Assembly (NCBI GenBank): GCA_044221525.1
Contig: JBGAPB010000002.1
Location: 4,050-68,049 of the forward strand
Length of the DNA: 64,000 nt
Source of the DNA: RBC074 sp044221525
GTDB taxonomy: Bacteria > Acidobacteriota > Blastocatellia > RBC074
Direction: 5' to 3'
The stretch's first letter is position 1. Each line of letters opens with the position of its first letter. The notes beneath the pieces were generated by a model that saw only the letters and a program-made list of their open reading frames with translations, was not told the origin of the DNA and searched no databases. This document shows positions 44,533 through 53,527 of this stretch, one piece after another. The position numbers and the translations under genes are program-made.

Positions 44533-45684
44533 ATGTTCGCAAAAACATTGGCCACATTACTCCTCGTTTTTTCAGCATCGGCAATTTCAATTCAAGCGGC
44601 AGAGCCATTGCCAATTGTCGAGTTAATCGAAACGCCGCTTGCCAATCTCCCCGGCGGCCTGGACAACACCGGGCGCATACACAGCATAGACTGCAACAGT
44701 CCGGTTGAATGGGACAGCGCGGGCAATATGTTTATCTTCACGTCGTCTCAACAACCCTTCCGCAGCATTGGATCCAATCTGTTCGATCTTTCCTTTCCGG
44801 CATTGCCCGTTTACATCGCCCCGCGCGCGGGTGTCAGTGGAGGGCAATGGATCGAATCAACATATCGCGCCGATGACGGCAAACTTTATGGCTGGTATCA
44901 CAACGAACCGTCTGGATTATGCGGCAACGGTTCGCGACTGACGGCTCCGCGCATTGGAGCTTTGGTTTCAAATGACGACGGACTGACCTGGCAAAACCTG
45001 GGCATAGTTCTGGATGCGCCAGCCGGCTCAATTAACTGTTCAACATCGAACTATTACTTTGCCGGTGGCAACGGAGATTTCACGGTCATACCAGATCAAA
45101 ACCACGAGTACCTTTATTTTTTCATCAGCACATATCACCGACAGTTTTCAGAACAGGGCGTTGCCGTCGCGCGAATGCCAATTGAAGACCTGAACAACCC
45201 TGTCGGCAAAGTTTGGAAATGGCTGGACGGGGGCTGGGCTTCACCAGGATTGGGTGGCCGCGTCAGCACAACGTTTCCGGCTTTGATTGACTGGCACAGG
45301 ACGAATGCCAATGCCTATTGGGGGCCGTCGGTTCATTACAACACCCATCTGGAAACTTACGTCATGCTGTTGAATCACGCGGTTGATGGTAACTGGACAC
45401 AGGAAGGTGTTTACGTCAGTTACAACAAAAGCCCCGAAGACCCGTACGGTTGGAGCGCGCCTGAAAGATTACCGATCTTCAGCAACTTCGGCTGGTATCC
45501 ACAGGTCATCGGAACGGGCGGGGGCGAAACAGACAAAGTTGCCAGCCAGGTCGCACGCTTGTTTATCTCAGGTCGTTCGTATTGGGAACTTGTTTTTCAT
45601 CGCACTGATAACGAAGAGCCGCAACCACCGTTGGTTCCGTCGCGAACACTGCCCAGAGGCAGACTTGGCCCGGTAATCAGATGA
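44533..45684 (+). CDS. secreted hypothetical protein, beta-propeller glycosidase-like
   Basis: Exported protein of 383 residues with signal peptide MFAKTLATLLLVFSASAISIQAAE and GGGAG-like upstream bases. The body alternates strands with repeated Asp/Trp-rich turns (SPVEWDSAGNMFIFTSS, TYRADDGKLYGWYHNEPSG, SNDDGLTWQNLGIVLD, DFTVIPDQNHEYLYFFIST). SNDDGLTW is an Asp-box-like motif. This is the style of five-bladed propeller glycosidases (GH43/GH117-like) and sialidase-like proteins, but catalytic residues are not certain, so no enzyme name is given. Its stop at 45682-45684 touches the stop of the convergent CBS-domain gene. Confidence 0.65.
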   Translation: MFAKTLATLLLVFSASAISIQAAEPLPIVELIETPLANLPGGLDNTGRIHSIDCNSPVEWDSAGNMFIFTSSQQPFRSIGSNLFDLSFPALPVYIAPRAGVSGGQWIESTYRADDGKLYGWYHNEPSGLCGNGSRLTAPRIGALVSNDDGLTWQNLGIVLDAPAGSINCSTSNYYFAGGNGDFTVIPDQNHEYLYFFISTYHRQFSEQGVAVARMPIEDLNNPVGKVWKWLDGGWASPGLGGRVSTTFPALIDWHRTNANAYWGPSVHYNTHLETYVMLLNHAVDGNWTQEGVYVSYNKSPEDPYGWSAPERLPIFSNFGWYPQVIGTGGGETDKVASQVARLFISGRSYWELVFHRTDNEEPQPPLVPSRTLPRGRLGPVIR

Positions 45685-46995
45685 TTACTGCTCGATGGGG
45701 AGAATTTGCTTAACCATCAATTTGTCCACGCGGTTGCGATCCATATCCAGAACTTCAAACTTCAACCCGTTCCATTCAAACTGATCCGCCGGGCGCGGGA
45801 TTTTGCCCAAATGAGTCATGACAAACCCGCCCACGGTTTGAAACCAGTCGTCTTCTTCGCCGGGCAGATGTTTAACGTCGAAATGCTTTTTGAATTCGGC
45901 GATTGCCAGCGAACCGTCAATCAGGAACGAACCGTCCTCGCGTTGTTTGATCTGCGGCTCTGATGTCTCGCCAGCGTTGGGTAAATCGCCGACGATGGCT
46001 TCCAGAATATCGTTGAGCGTGACCAGACCTTCGACGCCTCCGTATTCATCCACCACAAAAGCGATTTGCGAACGGGTTTGCCTGAAAGCTTCCAGAGCCT
46101 TGAATGCCGCAGTGCCTTCCGGCAGAAACAGCGGTTTATCCAGCAATGGTTTCAAATCAAACGGGTGATGGCTGTGACTTTGCACCCATAAGTTCTTGAC
46201 CTGAACCACTCCCAAAATATTGTCGGGCGATTCCTGAGCAACTGGAAAGCGGGAATGGGGGCTGTTACTGATTGTTGCGGCAATCTCTTCCGGCGAATCT
46301 TCGATGTTTAACCAGACCATATTTGTGCGTGGAACCATCAATTCACTGACTCGGCGGTCAGCCAGATGAAAGATACGCTCGACCATATCGCGCTCGGTTT
46401 CGACAAAAACTCCGGCATGAATTCCTTGTTCAATCAGGATGGTTATTTCGTCTTCGGTCACTGGCGGGTCTGATGATTCTTTCAACCCAACCAGTCGCAA
46501 CATTCCATCCGTTGACAGATCCAGCAGGTTGACCAGCGGCGACACCAGGCGCGACAACTTGCCCATCGGCGCAGCCACCAGTAACGCGATGCTTTCTGGG
46601 CTGTGCAATGCCAGCCGTTTCGGAATCAGTTCGCCAATGACCAGCGAAAAGTAAGTGATGATGGCGACGACGAAAAAGAAAGCTATGCCTTCGCTGTAAG
46701 CGCCGATGTAAGGCAGGCTGCTCAAACTGGGAGCCAGCCGTTCAGCAATGCGCGCACCGCCAAAAGCTCCGGCCAGAATACCGATCAATGTGATGCCGAC
46801 TTGGACGGTTGAGAGAAAAGGCCCCGGAGCTTCGGCCAATGCCAGCGCAGCCACGGCTTTTTTGTCGCCTTGATCGGCTCGCTGTTTCAGGCGGGCTTTA
46901 CGCGCGGAGACAATGGCCATTTCCGACATGGCGAAAACGCCGTTGGCCAACAACAAAATGAAGATGGCGATGATTTCAAAAGTGATTTGAGACAT
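45685..46995 (-). CDS. hemolysin-family/CNNM-type membrane protein with CBS domains
   Basis: Inner-membrane protein of 436 residues from ATG 46995 (MSQITFEIIAIFILLLANGVFAMSE). DUF21/CNNM transmembrane domain with four hydrophobic segments (STVQVGITLIGILAGAFGG, FFFVVAIITYFSLVIGELIPKRLAL), two CBS domains (VPRTNMVWLNIEDSPEEIAATI; AFKALEAFRQTRSQIAFVVDEYGGVEGLVTLNDI) and a CorC/HlyC C-terminal domain (DDWFQTVGGFVMTHLGKIPRPAD). Members are linked to Mg2+ or Co2+ efflux/resistance; the old hemolysin name is not informative. It is divergent from glpK, 132 bases apart, and zero bases from the end of the secreted-protein gene. Confidence 0.92.
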   Translation of the reverse strand: MSQITFEIIAIFILLLANGVFAMSEMAIVSARKARLKQRADQGDKKAVAALALAEAPGPFLSTVQVGITLIGILAGAFGGARIAERLAPSLSSLPYIGAYSEGIAFFFVVAIITYFSLVIGELIPKRLALHSPESIALLVAAPMGKLSRLVSPLVNLLDLSTDGMLRLVGLKESSDPPVTEDEITILIEQGIHAGVFVETERDMVERIFHLADRRVSELMVPRTNMVWLNIEDSPEEIAATISNSPHSRFPVAQESPDNILGVVQVKNLWVQSHSHHPFDLKPLLDKPLFLPEGTAAFKALEAFRQTRSQIAFVVDEYGGVEGLVTLNDILEAIVGDLPNAGETSEPQIKQREDGSFLIDGSLAIAEFKKHFDVKHLPGEEDDWFQTVGGFVMTHLGKIPRPADQFEWNGLKFEVLDMDRNRVDKLMVKQILPIEQ

Positions 46996-47127
46996 GGTGT
47001 TCGATTCTTCAGGCAAAGTCAGTTATTGACAAAAATCGAGCGAGCGGGAAAAGTAGCACGGTAGTCCGTCAAAACCAAAAACTACATCAACCAAGCAGTT
47101 CAAATTCATCAGAGGTGACATCAGACC

Positions 47128-48609
47128 ATGCCCAAATATGTTTTAGCTCTGGATCAAGGCACGACTTCTTCGCGCGCCATCCTGTTCGACCACGCCGGAA
47201 AAATTATCAGCGTGGCTCAACAGGAATTTCCGCAAATCTTTCCGCAGGCCGGATGGGTTGAACATAATCCCGAAGATATATGGAATTCGCAGCTTTATTG
47301 CGCTCGTGAGGCTCTGTCGAAAGCCAACGTCAAAGCCGCAGACGTTGCCGCCATCGGCATCACCAATCAGCGCGAAACGACCATCGTCTGGGATCGGCAG
47401 GCGAACGCCGCGATTCACAATGCCATCGTCTGGCAATGCCGCCGCACCGCTGCGATCTGCGACAAACTGAAGAAAGAAAAGTTTGACAAGGTGATCCGTA
47501 AAAGCACCGGGTTGGTGACGGACGCTTATTTTTCAGGGACGAAAGTCGCCTGGTTGCTGGACAACGTCAAAGGCGCGCGCAAAAAAGCCACGGCTGGCGA
47601 ACTGGCTTTCGGCACAGTGGATTCCTGGCTTATCCACAGATTGAGTGGCGGCAAGGCTCATGTCACCGATGTGTCGAATGCTTCGCGGACTTTGCTTTAC
47701 AACATTCGCAAACAGAAATGGGACGACGAAATCCTGAAGAAGCTGAACATTCCCGCCAGCCTTTTGCCCGAAGTAAAATCGTCTTCGGAAGTTTATGCCG
47801 AAACCGATCCCGATTTATTCGGCGCGGCAATCCCCATTGCCGGAATTGCAGGTGACCAGCAAGCCGCGCTATACGGCCAAGCCTGCTTCAAGCCGGGAAT
47901 GATGAAAAACACTTACGGCACGGGCTGTTTTTTGCTGATGAACACTGGCTCGGCAGCAAACGCCTCAAAAAACGGATTATTGACGACTATAGCCTGGCGA
48001 ACGGGCAAGGAAACTCAGTACGCACTGGAAGGATCAGTTTTCGTCGCCGGAGCCGCTGTTCAGTGGCTGCGTGACGGACTTGGAATCATCGCCAATGCCG
48101 CCGATACAGAAGCGATGGCGAATTCGGTCAGCGACAACCAAGGCGTTTACTTCGTCCCGGCTTTTGTCGGACTGGGCGCGCCTTACTGGGATCAGGGCGC
48201 TCGCGGAGCCGTCGTCGGTCTGACTCGCGGAGCCACTCGGGCACATCTGGCGAGGGCCGCTCTGGAAGCCATGGCTTACCAAACCCGTGACGTTGTCGAA
48301 TGCATGCAGAAAGATTCCGGCATCAAGGCGAAAGAACTTCGCGTTGATGGCGGGGCGACCAACAACGATTTCCTTTGCCAGTTCCAGGCGGACATTCTGG
48401 GCATTCCGGTTGTGCGACCTGTGATTACGGAAACGACTGCGCTGGGCGCGGCTTATCTGGCCGGCTTGGCTGTCGGATTCTGGAAAAACGAAAAAGAAAT
48501 TGCTGGTCAATGGCAGCAGGAAAAACGCTTTGAACCGAAGATGAAAAAAGCCGAGCGTGACAAGCTTTACGAAGGCTGGCAAGCCGCAGTCGCTCGCGTG
48601 CGAAGCTGA
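47128..48609 (+). CDS. glpK: glycerol kinase
   Basis: ATP-dependent glycerol kinase (493 residues, normal) that phosphorylates glycerol to sn-glycerol 3-phosphate. FGGY signatures are complete: phosphate-1 loop LALDQGTTSSRAILFD, ITNQRETTIVWDR with the glycerol-contact Arg-Glu, the SGTKVAWLLDNV block, GIAGDQQAALYGQ with the catalytic Asp, GTGCFLLMNTG, and EAMAYQTRDVVECM plus RVDGGATNNDFL. No facilitator (glpF) or dehydrogenase (glpD) is adjacent, so it acts alone here. AGAGGTGACATCAGACC precedes the ATG. A perfect terminator follows 23 bases after the stop. Confidence 0.97.
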   Translation: MPKYVLALDQGTTSSRAILFDHAGKIISVAQQEFPQIFPQAGWVEHNPEDIWNSQLYCAREALSKANVKAADVAAIGITNQRETTIVWDRQANAAIHNAIVWQCRRTAAICDKLKKEKFDKVIRKSTGLVTDAYFSGTKVAWLLDNVKGARKKATAGELAFGTVDSWLIHRLSGGKAHVTDVSNASRTLLYNIRKQKWDDEILKKLNIPASLLPEVKSSSEVYAETDPDLFGAAIPIAGIAGDQQAALYGQACFKPGMMKNTYGTGCFLLMNTGSAANASKNGLLTTIAWRTGKETQYALEGSVFVAGAAVQWLRDGLGIIANAADTEAMANSVSDNQGVYFVPAFVGLGAPYWDQGARGAVVGLTRGATRAHLARAALEAMAYQTRDVVECMQKDSGIKAKELRVDGGATNNDFLCQFQADILGIPVVRPVITETTALGAAYLAGLAVGFWKNEKEIAGQWQQEKRFEPKMKKAERDKLYEGWQAAVARVRS

Positions 48610-48631
48610 GACAAACAAAAGCATTTTTAAC

Positions 48632-48676
48632 AGCAGGAAAGGCATAGATGAACAAATCATCTATGCCTTTCCTGCT
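48632..48676. terminator. bidirectional terminator between glpK and the S41 gene
   Basis: Perfect 20-bp stem (48632-48651, 48657-48676) with a 5-base loop, then TTCTGT; TTTTAA on the other side. Confidence 0.85.
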
Positions 48677-48699
48677 TTCTGTAATTCGTAACGGCGTCC

Positions 48700-50049
48700 T
48701 TACTTCTTCCATTCTATCGGGAAAAAGGTGCCGGCTTTTTCCGGGTCAAGTTTGACACCTAAAATTGCCGCCGCTTTCGACAACACCGGGTCCTGTTTGG
48801 CCATCATTTCTTTTGGAGTGGGCAGAACAATTTGATCTGGGGTAACTCCGGTTTTTTCCAGGCTTTTGCCGTCCGGCATAATCACATCCGCGTCAGTAAT
48901 GCTGGCACCGTAAAAGACAACGGTGTCATTTCCAATTTGATGATCGTAATAACGCGAACGCATTACTGCTCCGGCGGAACGGTCTCCAATTACAGTCCCG
49001 CGCTTTTCAATCTGGATCATTCTGGCGAATATCTCTGCGGCAGAGCCGGATTTGCTATCCACCAAAACAACGAGCTTGCCTTTGAATTGCTGCCCTTTGT
49101 GCAGCTTGGCCATTTGCGGCTTCATTTCTTTGCGACCTTTGAAATCGGCAATTTTCAAATCTTCCTTGTCGGTGAAATAGCCCATCATCCATTCCAGGGT
49201 TTTGACGTAACCACCGGGATTGCCGCGCAAATCCAGAATCAACAAGGGGCGCTTTCTGGCTTTGCCGATCATGTCGTCAACCGCAGATTCACTGATGCTG
49301 AAATCCGGCATTTTCAGAATCAACAACTCTTCGCCTACCTCGACATGGCGCGGACGTGAAAGACGGTCTTCGTCTTCTGCTTCGCGCATAGTGTCGTTGT
49401 AATCCATGGTTGATGTCAGGTCTTTTACAATTTTACCTGGGCGGATTTTAGCCATTAAATCCAGTTGACGTTCTTTACCGTCAGGGCTTTTAACTGTGAC
49501 GCGCAATCCGGGTTGTGGACGTAATGAGTTAATCAGGTAGCTCAATTTCCATAGGTGTTCACGATACGGTTCGAAACCGGCTACCATCATTACTTGATCG
49601 CCAACGTTTAAGCCTTTTGCTTCGGCATCGCTCCCGGGTTTGATGGCAGTGACGAAGCAGGCGTCGCCAATTGATTGCATCTGCCACCCATAATCAGTGC
49701 GGCTGGCGCGACTTGGCGGCAGGAAATACGTATGCGAATCCTCCAGGTCAAGCAGAACCTGGGCGATGATCCCAAATATCTGCCCAACAGAATCGGCTGT
49801 TTTGATCTTTTCATCGGCTGTTTTAAACCGCGCCTCAATATCAATACCATGCAGGGTTGGGTCGTAATAGTTTTTCTTTAGATCGTCTTTTATGGTTTTG
49901 AGCATCATTCGCCCGCGCTCTCGTTGGAAGTTGAGATCAGGCTGTGCCTTCGTTGTGAACTGAAATGGCGTGATAAAAATGATGGCCAATACTGCTAAAC
50001 CAATCATCAGGCGACGGGTAAACCGAGATGAAAGTAGCTGAAGTTTCAT
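48700..50049 (-). CDS. S41 family peptidase with PDZ domain, catalytic Lys not evident
   Basis: Exported S41 peptidase of 449 residues; ATG 50049 (MKLQLLSSRFTRRLMIG) with AGGAG upstream gives a signal/anchor helix (LMIGLAVLAIIFITPF). A PDZ domain is present (IGDACFVTAIKPGSDAEAKG, LNVGDQVMMVAGFEPYREH) and the S41 core: ILDLRGNPGGYVKTLEWMMG and nucleophile block VDSKSGSAAEIFARMIQ. Where the CtpA general base Lys normally sits (GxxTFGKG) this protein reads GDRSAGAVMRSRYY, without Lys, so it is of the tricorn-like type or inactive. It converges with glpK. The upstream gene at 50234 starts 185 bases away. Confidence 0.85.
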   Translation of the reverse strand: MKLQLLSSRFTRRLMIGLAVLAIIFITPFQFTTKAQPDLNFQRERGRMMLKTIKDDLKKNYYDPTLHGIDIEARFKTADEKIKTADSVGQIFGIIAQVLLDLEDSHTYFLPPSRASRTDYGWQMQSIGDACFVTAIKPGSDAEAKGLNVGDQVMMVAGFEPYREHLWKLSYLINSLRPQPGLRVTVKSPDGKERQLDLMAKIRPGKIVKDLTSTMDYNDTMREAEDEDRLSRPRHVEVGEELLILKMPDFSISESAVDDMIGKARKRPLLILDLRGNPGGYVKTLEWMMGYFTDKEDLKIADFKGRKEMKPQMAKLHKGQQFKGKLVVLVDSKSGSAAEIFARMIQIEKRGTVIGDRSAGAVMRSRYYDHQIGNDTVVFYGASITDADVIMPDGKSLEKTGVTPDQIVLPTPKEMMAKQDPVLSKAAAILGVKLDPEKAGTFFPIEWKK

Positions 50050-50233
50050 GGTGATTACTCCTATTTGGTTTTGTAAGGTGGCTTTGAGGCTAATACAAAG
50101 CCAATGTTTAGCTGAGTACCCGTGAAATTGCTGGTACACGGGGTGGCGTCAGAAGTCGCATCTTGCCATAAAAAAGATTATCGGCAAGCCAAATTTTAAG
50201 AACCGTAATAAAACTGAGTGGGAATCAAAGCGA

Positions 50234-51070
50234 TTACCACTTCATCAAATTCGCAATGGTCTGAACTGCCGCTGGATCGTCGGGGAACATGACAGGCAAA
50301 TCCGAAGTTCGTTGAGTTCTGTCTCCGATGCGGCGAACCATCACCTTTACCGGACATCCGCAGGCGCTGTAAATAAACGTGAATTCGCGTTCTGAACCGT
50401 CCGGCCAAACGTCGCGCAATTTTTGCTGAGAGCTTTGCAAATAAACATCCAGCGCCGAACTGCCTCCGCGCCCGCCGTCCAGCACATAATTTCCGCCAGA
50501 ACCGTTCGCCATCATGATCGTCAAACTCTTTGGCCCGGCTGCCGGGTCTCCCGGATTGCCAAACCTGCCGCGCCACAACGTTTCGCCGGTGCGCTTGAAT
50601 TTCAAACTTCCAAAGCCTGGTTTTTCGCTGCTGACGTGCATGGACATGTGCAATTTGCCTTCGGGAGTCATTTCTCCGTAAGCGTCCAGCACGGCAAAGG
50701 TTCGACCAACGCCGTCGTCTGGTTGATAACCGCGTTCGATTTGCTGGATTGCTTCGGCGATGGTTGTGGGTTTACCGAAATCCAGATCAACCGTGACCAT
50801 TACTGCTTGGGCAATGTTCATCTTGATCGGTTCTTTCAAACCCATGTCCGGTTCTGTGGTGGCCGATTGGCTGTTTTTGCCAGTTAGCTTGTCGCCGTAA
50901 AAAAAGATCGCTGCTGCCGCGCCTAGCATCAGCACCATTGCCGCCGGAGCAAGCCAGCGTTTCGCACTCTGAGTTTGGACTATTTGGTTTGTGGCAGTCT
51001 GATTTATGTTTGATGTATTGGTCGCCGTTGGCGATTTTGCGTTCAGCTTTTGGGAGTTCTTTTTCGCCAT
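50234..51070 (-). CDS. hypothetical membrane-anchored protein
   Basis: No family recognised. ATG 51070 (MAKKNSQKLNAKSP) gives 278 residues. A ~38-residue low-complexity Asn/Thr/Ser/Gln stretch leads to one TM helix (WLAPAAMVLMLGAAAAIFFYG) and a ~215-residue exported domain with many strands (AQAVMVTVDLDFGKP, GKLHMSMHVSSEKPGFGSLKF, FTFIYSACGCPVKVMVRRIG). The CGC pair could bind metal or form a disulfide. Because it is a one-helix anchor with a long Asn/Gln-rich cytosolic lead, it could be a signalling or envelope factor; nothing more can be deduced. It is monocistronic, with the REP-like repeat just upstream. Confidence 0.6.
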   Translation of the reverse strand: MAKKNSQKLNAKSPTATNTSNINQTATNQIVQTQSAKRWLAPAAMVLMLGAAAAIFFYGDKLTGKNSQSATTEPDMGLKEPIKMNIAQAVMVTVDLDFGKPTTIAEAIQQIERGYQPDDGVGRTFAVLDAYGEMTPEGKLHMSMHVSSEKPGFGSLKFKRTGETLWRGRFGNPGDPAAGPKSLTIMMANGSGGNYVLDGGRGGSSALDVYLQSSQQKLRDVWPDGSEREFTFIYSACGCPVKVMVRRIGDRTQRTSDLPVMFPDDPAAVQTIANLMKW

Positions 51071-51091
51071 AAATTCTCTTCCGAAAAGTTC

Positions 51092-51155
51092 GTAGTCCCG
51101 CCTTCAGGCGGAATGGGCTTGGCCGCCGAAACCTTCCGCCTGAAGGCGGGACTAC
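51092..51155. repeat. REP-like inverted repeat upstream of 51070
   Basis: Perfect 22-base arms (51092-51113 and 51134-51155) with a 20-base loop. Each arm begins or ends with GTAGTCCCG and contains the inner palindrome CCGCCTTCAGGCGG, so it folds as nested hairpins. Such elements are typically present in many copies per genome; here only one is seen. Confidence 0.75.
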
Positions 51156-51302
51156 ATGCATTTGAAGCTCTTGAACAGTGCAGTCTTTGCAGGTATACGT
51201 TTGCAGGCCTCGCATAATACCAGACGTATCGGCACAGAGGCTAAATCCACAAATAGAAATTTCTGAATCAAGACACGCCGCCCAGGAGGTCGTTCGGCAG
51301 AC

Positions 51303-53480
51303 ATGAAATCAAAAGGCAAAAAGAAACTCACTCCCAAACTGCCACCGGTTGAACGGCAACCGAATGCTGTACCGGAAGAACAAACGCCTGAAGTGAATCC
51401 CGCCGCGCCGCTGTCCAGTCACACTGAATCCCAGTCGTTTTCCATTAAACCCGGTAAGCCGGAACGCAACGCCGTCATTCTGGTTCTGGCCATTACGTTT
51501 GCGGTTTACCTGAACTCGCTGGGCGGAGAGTTTGTTTACGACGACAGCTATCAGATTCTGAAAAACCCTACGCTGCAATCGGCGGCAAACATTCCAGCGA
51601 TGTTTACCCAGGGCGTTTGGCAATTCATGACTTCAGACACCAGCAAAGCCGTGGGACTATATTACCGCCCGATGTTCAACAGCCTGTTGATCGTCAATTA
51701 TCAGTTGTTCGGATTTTCGCCTTTCGGCTGGCATTTGGTTTCGCTGCTGCTGCATCTAGGCGCGACCTTTCTGGTTTATCGGCTGGTGCGAGCCTGGGAT
51801 CAGTCGCGCGAAGTCGCCATTCTGGCCGCGCTGCTGTTCGGAGTTCATCCGATTCACAGCGAATCCGTCGCCTGGGTTTCAGGAGTTCCCGATCCGCTGG
51901 CGGCGGTTTTTGTGCTGTTGGCTTTGATCTTTCACGAGCGCCACGTCAGAGAAGGCGAAGCGAATTACAAATGGCAATTGGCCAGTTTGGGCATGGCTTT
52001 GCTGGCGCTGTTTACCAAAGAAGTTGCGATTGTGATGGCCGGAGCCGTCGCTGTGCGCGAATGGCTCAGAACCAGCGAAGGCGAATCTTTCGGCGCTCGG
52101 CTAAATCGCACGGCACAGCGAACCGCGCCTTTTGTAATAGCCGCGTTTCTATACCTGGCGGCGCGCATCACAGTGCTGGGTTTCATCAGTAAGCCCGAAC
52201 CGAAAGCCGCAGGTATCACGGCCAATCAGGTTTTGCTGACCGAACCATCCGTGTTGTTTGCTTATGTGCGAATGCTGTTTGCGCCGTATCCGCTGTCGGT
52301 AATTTACGATCACGGGTATGTCAATTCAGTGGATCAGCCGCCTTTCTGGTTGCCGTTGTTGCTTGTGCTGGCTGTCATCGTCGTCAGCTTGTGGCTGGTT
52401 CGGAAGTCCAAAATTGGATTGCTGGCTTTGGCTTGGGTGGGGATGTTCGTGTTGCCCGTGCTGAATCTGAAAGCATTTAATCCCGAAGAATCCATCATCC
52501 ACGACCGCTATCTTTATTTGCCGTCGGTTGGATTTTGCCTGCTTGCCGCGATGGGACTTGTCTGGCTTTACAACCGCGTCGCCGTTTCAGGCAAGAAGCT
52601 GGTGTTTGCCGCAACCATTTTGATTGTTGTCGTTTTATCCGGGCTGACCTTTGCTCAGAACCTGACCTGGCAGAACGATTTGACTATGGCTACGCATGCT
52701 CTGAACTTCGCGCCTGGGCGACCGTTCCTACTGAATTATCTGGCGGCGTATTACTCCAACCAGAGCAAACCAGCCGAAGCCGAGAAGTTTTACAAACAGG
52801 CGATTGCCGCCAACCCCGGTTATTACGACGCAATGTCAAACTTGGGCGATATTTACTACAAGCAAAACAACTTCGCCGAATCCGAAAAGTATTACGCTCA
52901 AGCCGTCGCTGCCGGAGCGCGTTACACCCAGACGCTTTACAATCTGGCCGACTCACGCGCCAAACAGAACCGCTTCGCCGACGCAGAGTCGCCCTTGCTG
53001 ATGGCCATTGCTGAACAGGCAAATTACGCGGAAGCGCATTTTTATCTGGGCTGGGTTTATCAACAGCAAGGCAAGCTTCAGCAGTCCGAAGCGGCTTATC
53101 GAAATGCGCTGAATTACAAACCTGATTACGCCGAACCTCGGATCAATTTGGCCACAGTGATGAACAACCAAGGCAGGTTGAAAGAGGCCGAAGAGCAGTT
53201 GGAGCAGGTCAGGAAAACTCAGCCAGGCAATCCGGTCATGCTGTACACGCTGGGCGAAGTTTACCGAAAGTCTAATCGTACTCAGGAAGCAATAGCCATC
53301 CTGACTCAACTGACAAACGCCCAACCGCAACATCAACAAGGATTTTTGAGCCTGGGGCAATCCCTGGAGCAAGTGGGGAACACGGCTGAAGCCAAGCTGA
53401 AATACCAACGCGCCGCCGAAATCGCTCCGCAAACGAACGATGCCAACACCGCGCGTGACCGGCTGGCGAAGTTGCCTTGA
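51303..53480 (+). CDS. TMTC-like glycosyltransferase/TPR membrane protein
   Basis: Inner-membrane protein of 725 residues combining a GT-C-like N-terminal half and a C-terminal TPR array. Residues ~60-480 hold about ten TM helices; the first loop has GGEFVYDDSYQILKNPT (acidic DD motif) and later FGVHPIHSESVAWVSGVPDPLAAVF, the signature of TMTC/DUF1736 proteins. From ~490 on, TPR units repeat (PAEAEKFYKQAIAANPGYYDA, NFAESEKYYAQAVAAG, LQQSEAAYRNALNYKPDYAE). Related proteins are candidate protein O-mannosyltransferases in animals, and bacterial ones are uncharacterised. ATG 51303 is supported by AGGAGG upstream. A terminator begins at the base after its stop. Confidence 0.83.
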   Translation: MKSKGKKKLTPKLPPVERQPNAVPEEQTPEVNPAAPLSSHTESQSFSIKPGKPERNAVILVLAITFAVYLNSLGGEFVYDDSYQILKNPTLQSAANIPAMFTQGVWQFMTSDTSKAVGLYYRPMFNSLLIVNYQLFGFSPFGWHLVSLLLHLGATFLVYRLVRAWDQSREVAILAALLFGVHPIHSESVAWVSGVPDPLAAVFVLLALIFHERHVREGEANYKWQLASLGMALLALFTKEVAIVMAGAVAVREWLRTSEGESFGARLNRTAQRTAPFVIAAFLYLAARITVLGFISKPEPKAAGITANQVLLTEPSVLFAYVRMLFAPYPLSVIYDHGYVNSVDQPPFWLPLLLVLAVIVVSLWLVRKSKIGLLALAWVGMFVLPVLNLKAFNPEESIIHDRYLYLPSVGFCLLAAMGLVWLYNRVAVSGKKLVFAATILIVVVLSGLTFAQNLTWQNDLTMATHALNFAPGRPFLLNYLAAYYSNQSKPAEAEKFYKQAIAANPGYYDAMSNLGDIYYKQNNFAESEKYYAQAVAAGARYTQTLYNLADSRAKQNRFADAESPLLMAIAEQANYAEAHFYLGWVYQQQGKLQQSEAAYRNALNYKPDYAEPRINLATVMNNQGRLKEAEEQLEQVRKTQPGNPVMLYTLGEVYRKSNRTQEAIAILTQLTNAQPQHQQGFLSLGQSLEQVGNTAEAKLKYQRAAEIAPQTNDANTARDRLAKLP

Positions 53481-53520
53481 TTAGCCGGAGCGCGAAAGCA
53501 AACTTTCGCGCTCCGGCTAA
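53481..53520. terminator. bidirectional terminator touching the TMTC-like stop
   Basis: Perfect 18-bp stem (53481-53498, 53503-53520) with a CAAA loop; its first base directly follows the stop codon of the plus-strand gene. T runs are weak on both sides. Confidence 0.75.
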
Positions 53521-53527
53521 AATGGCA

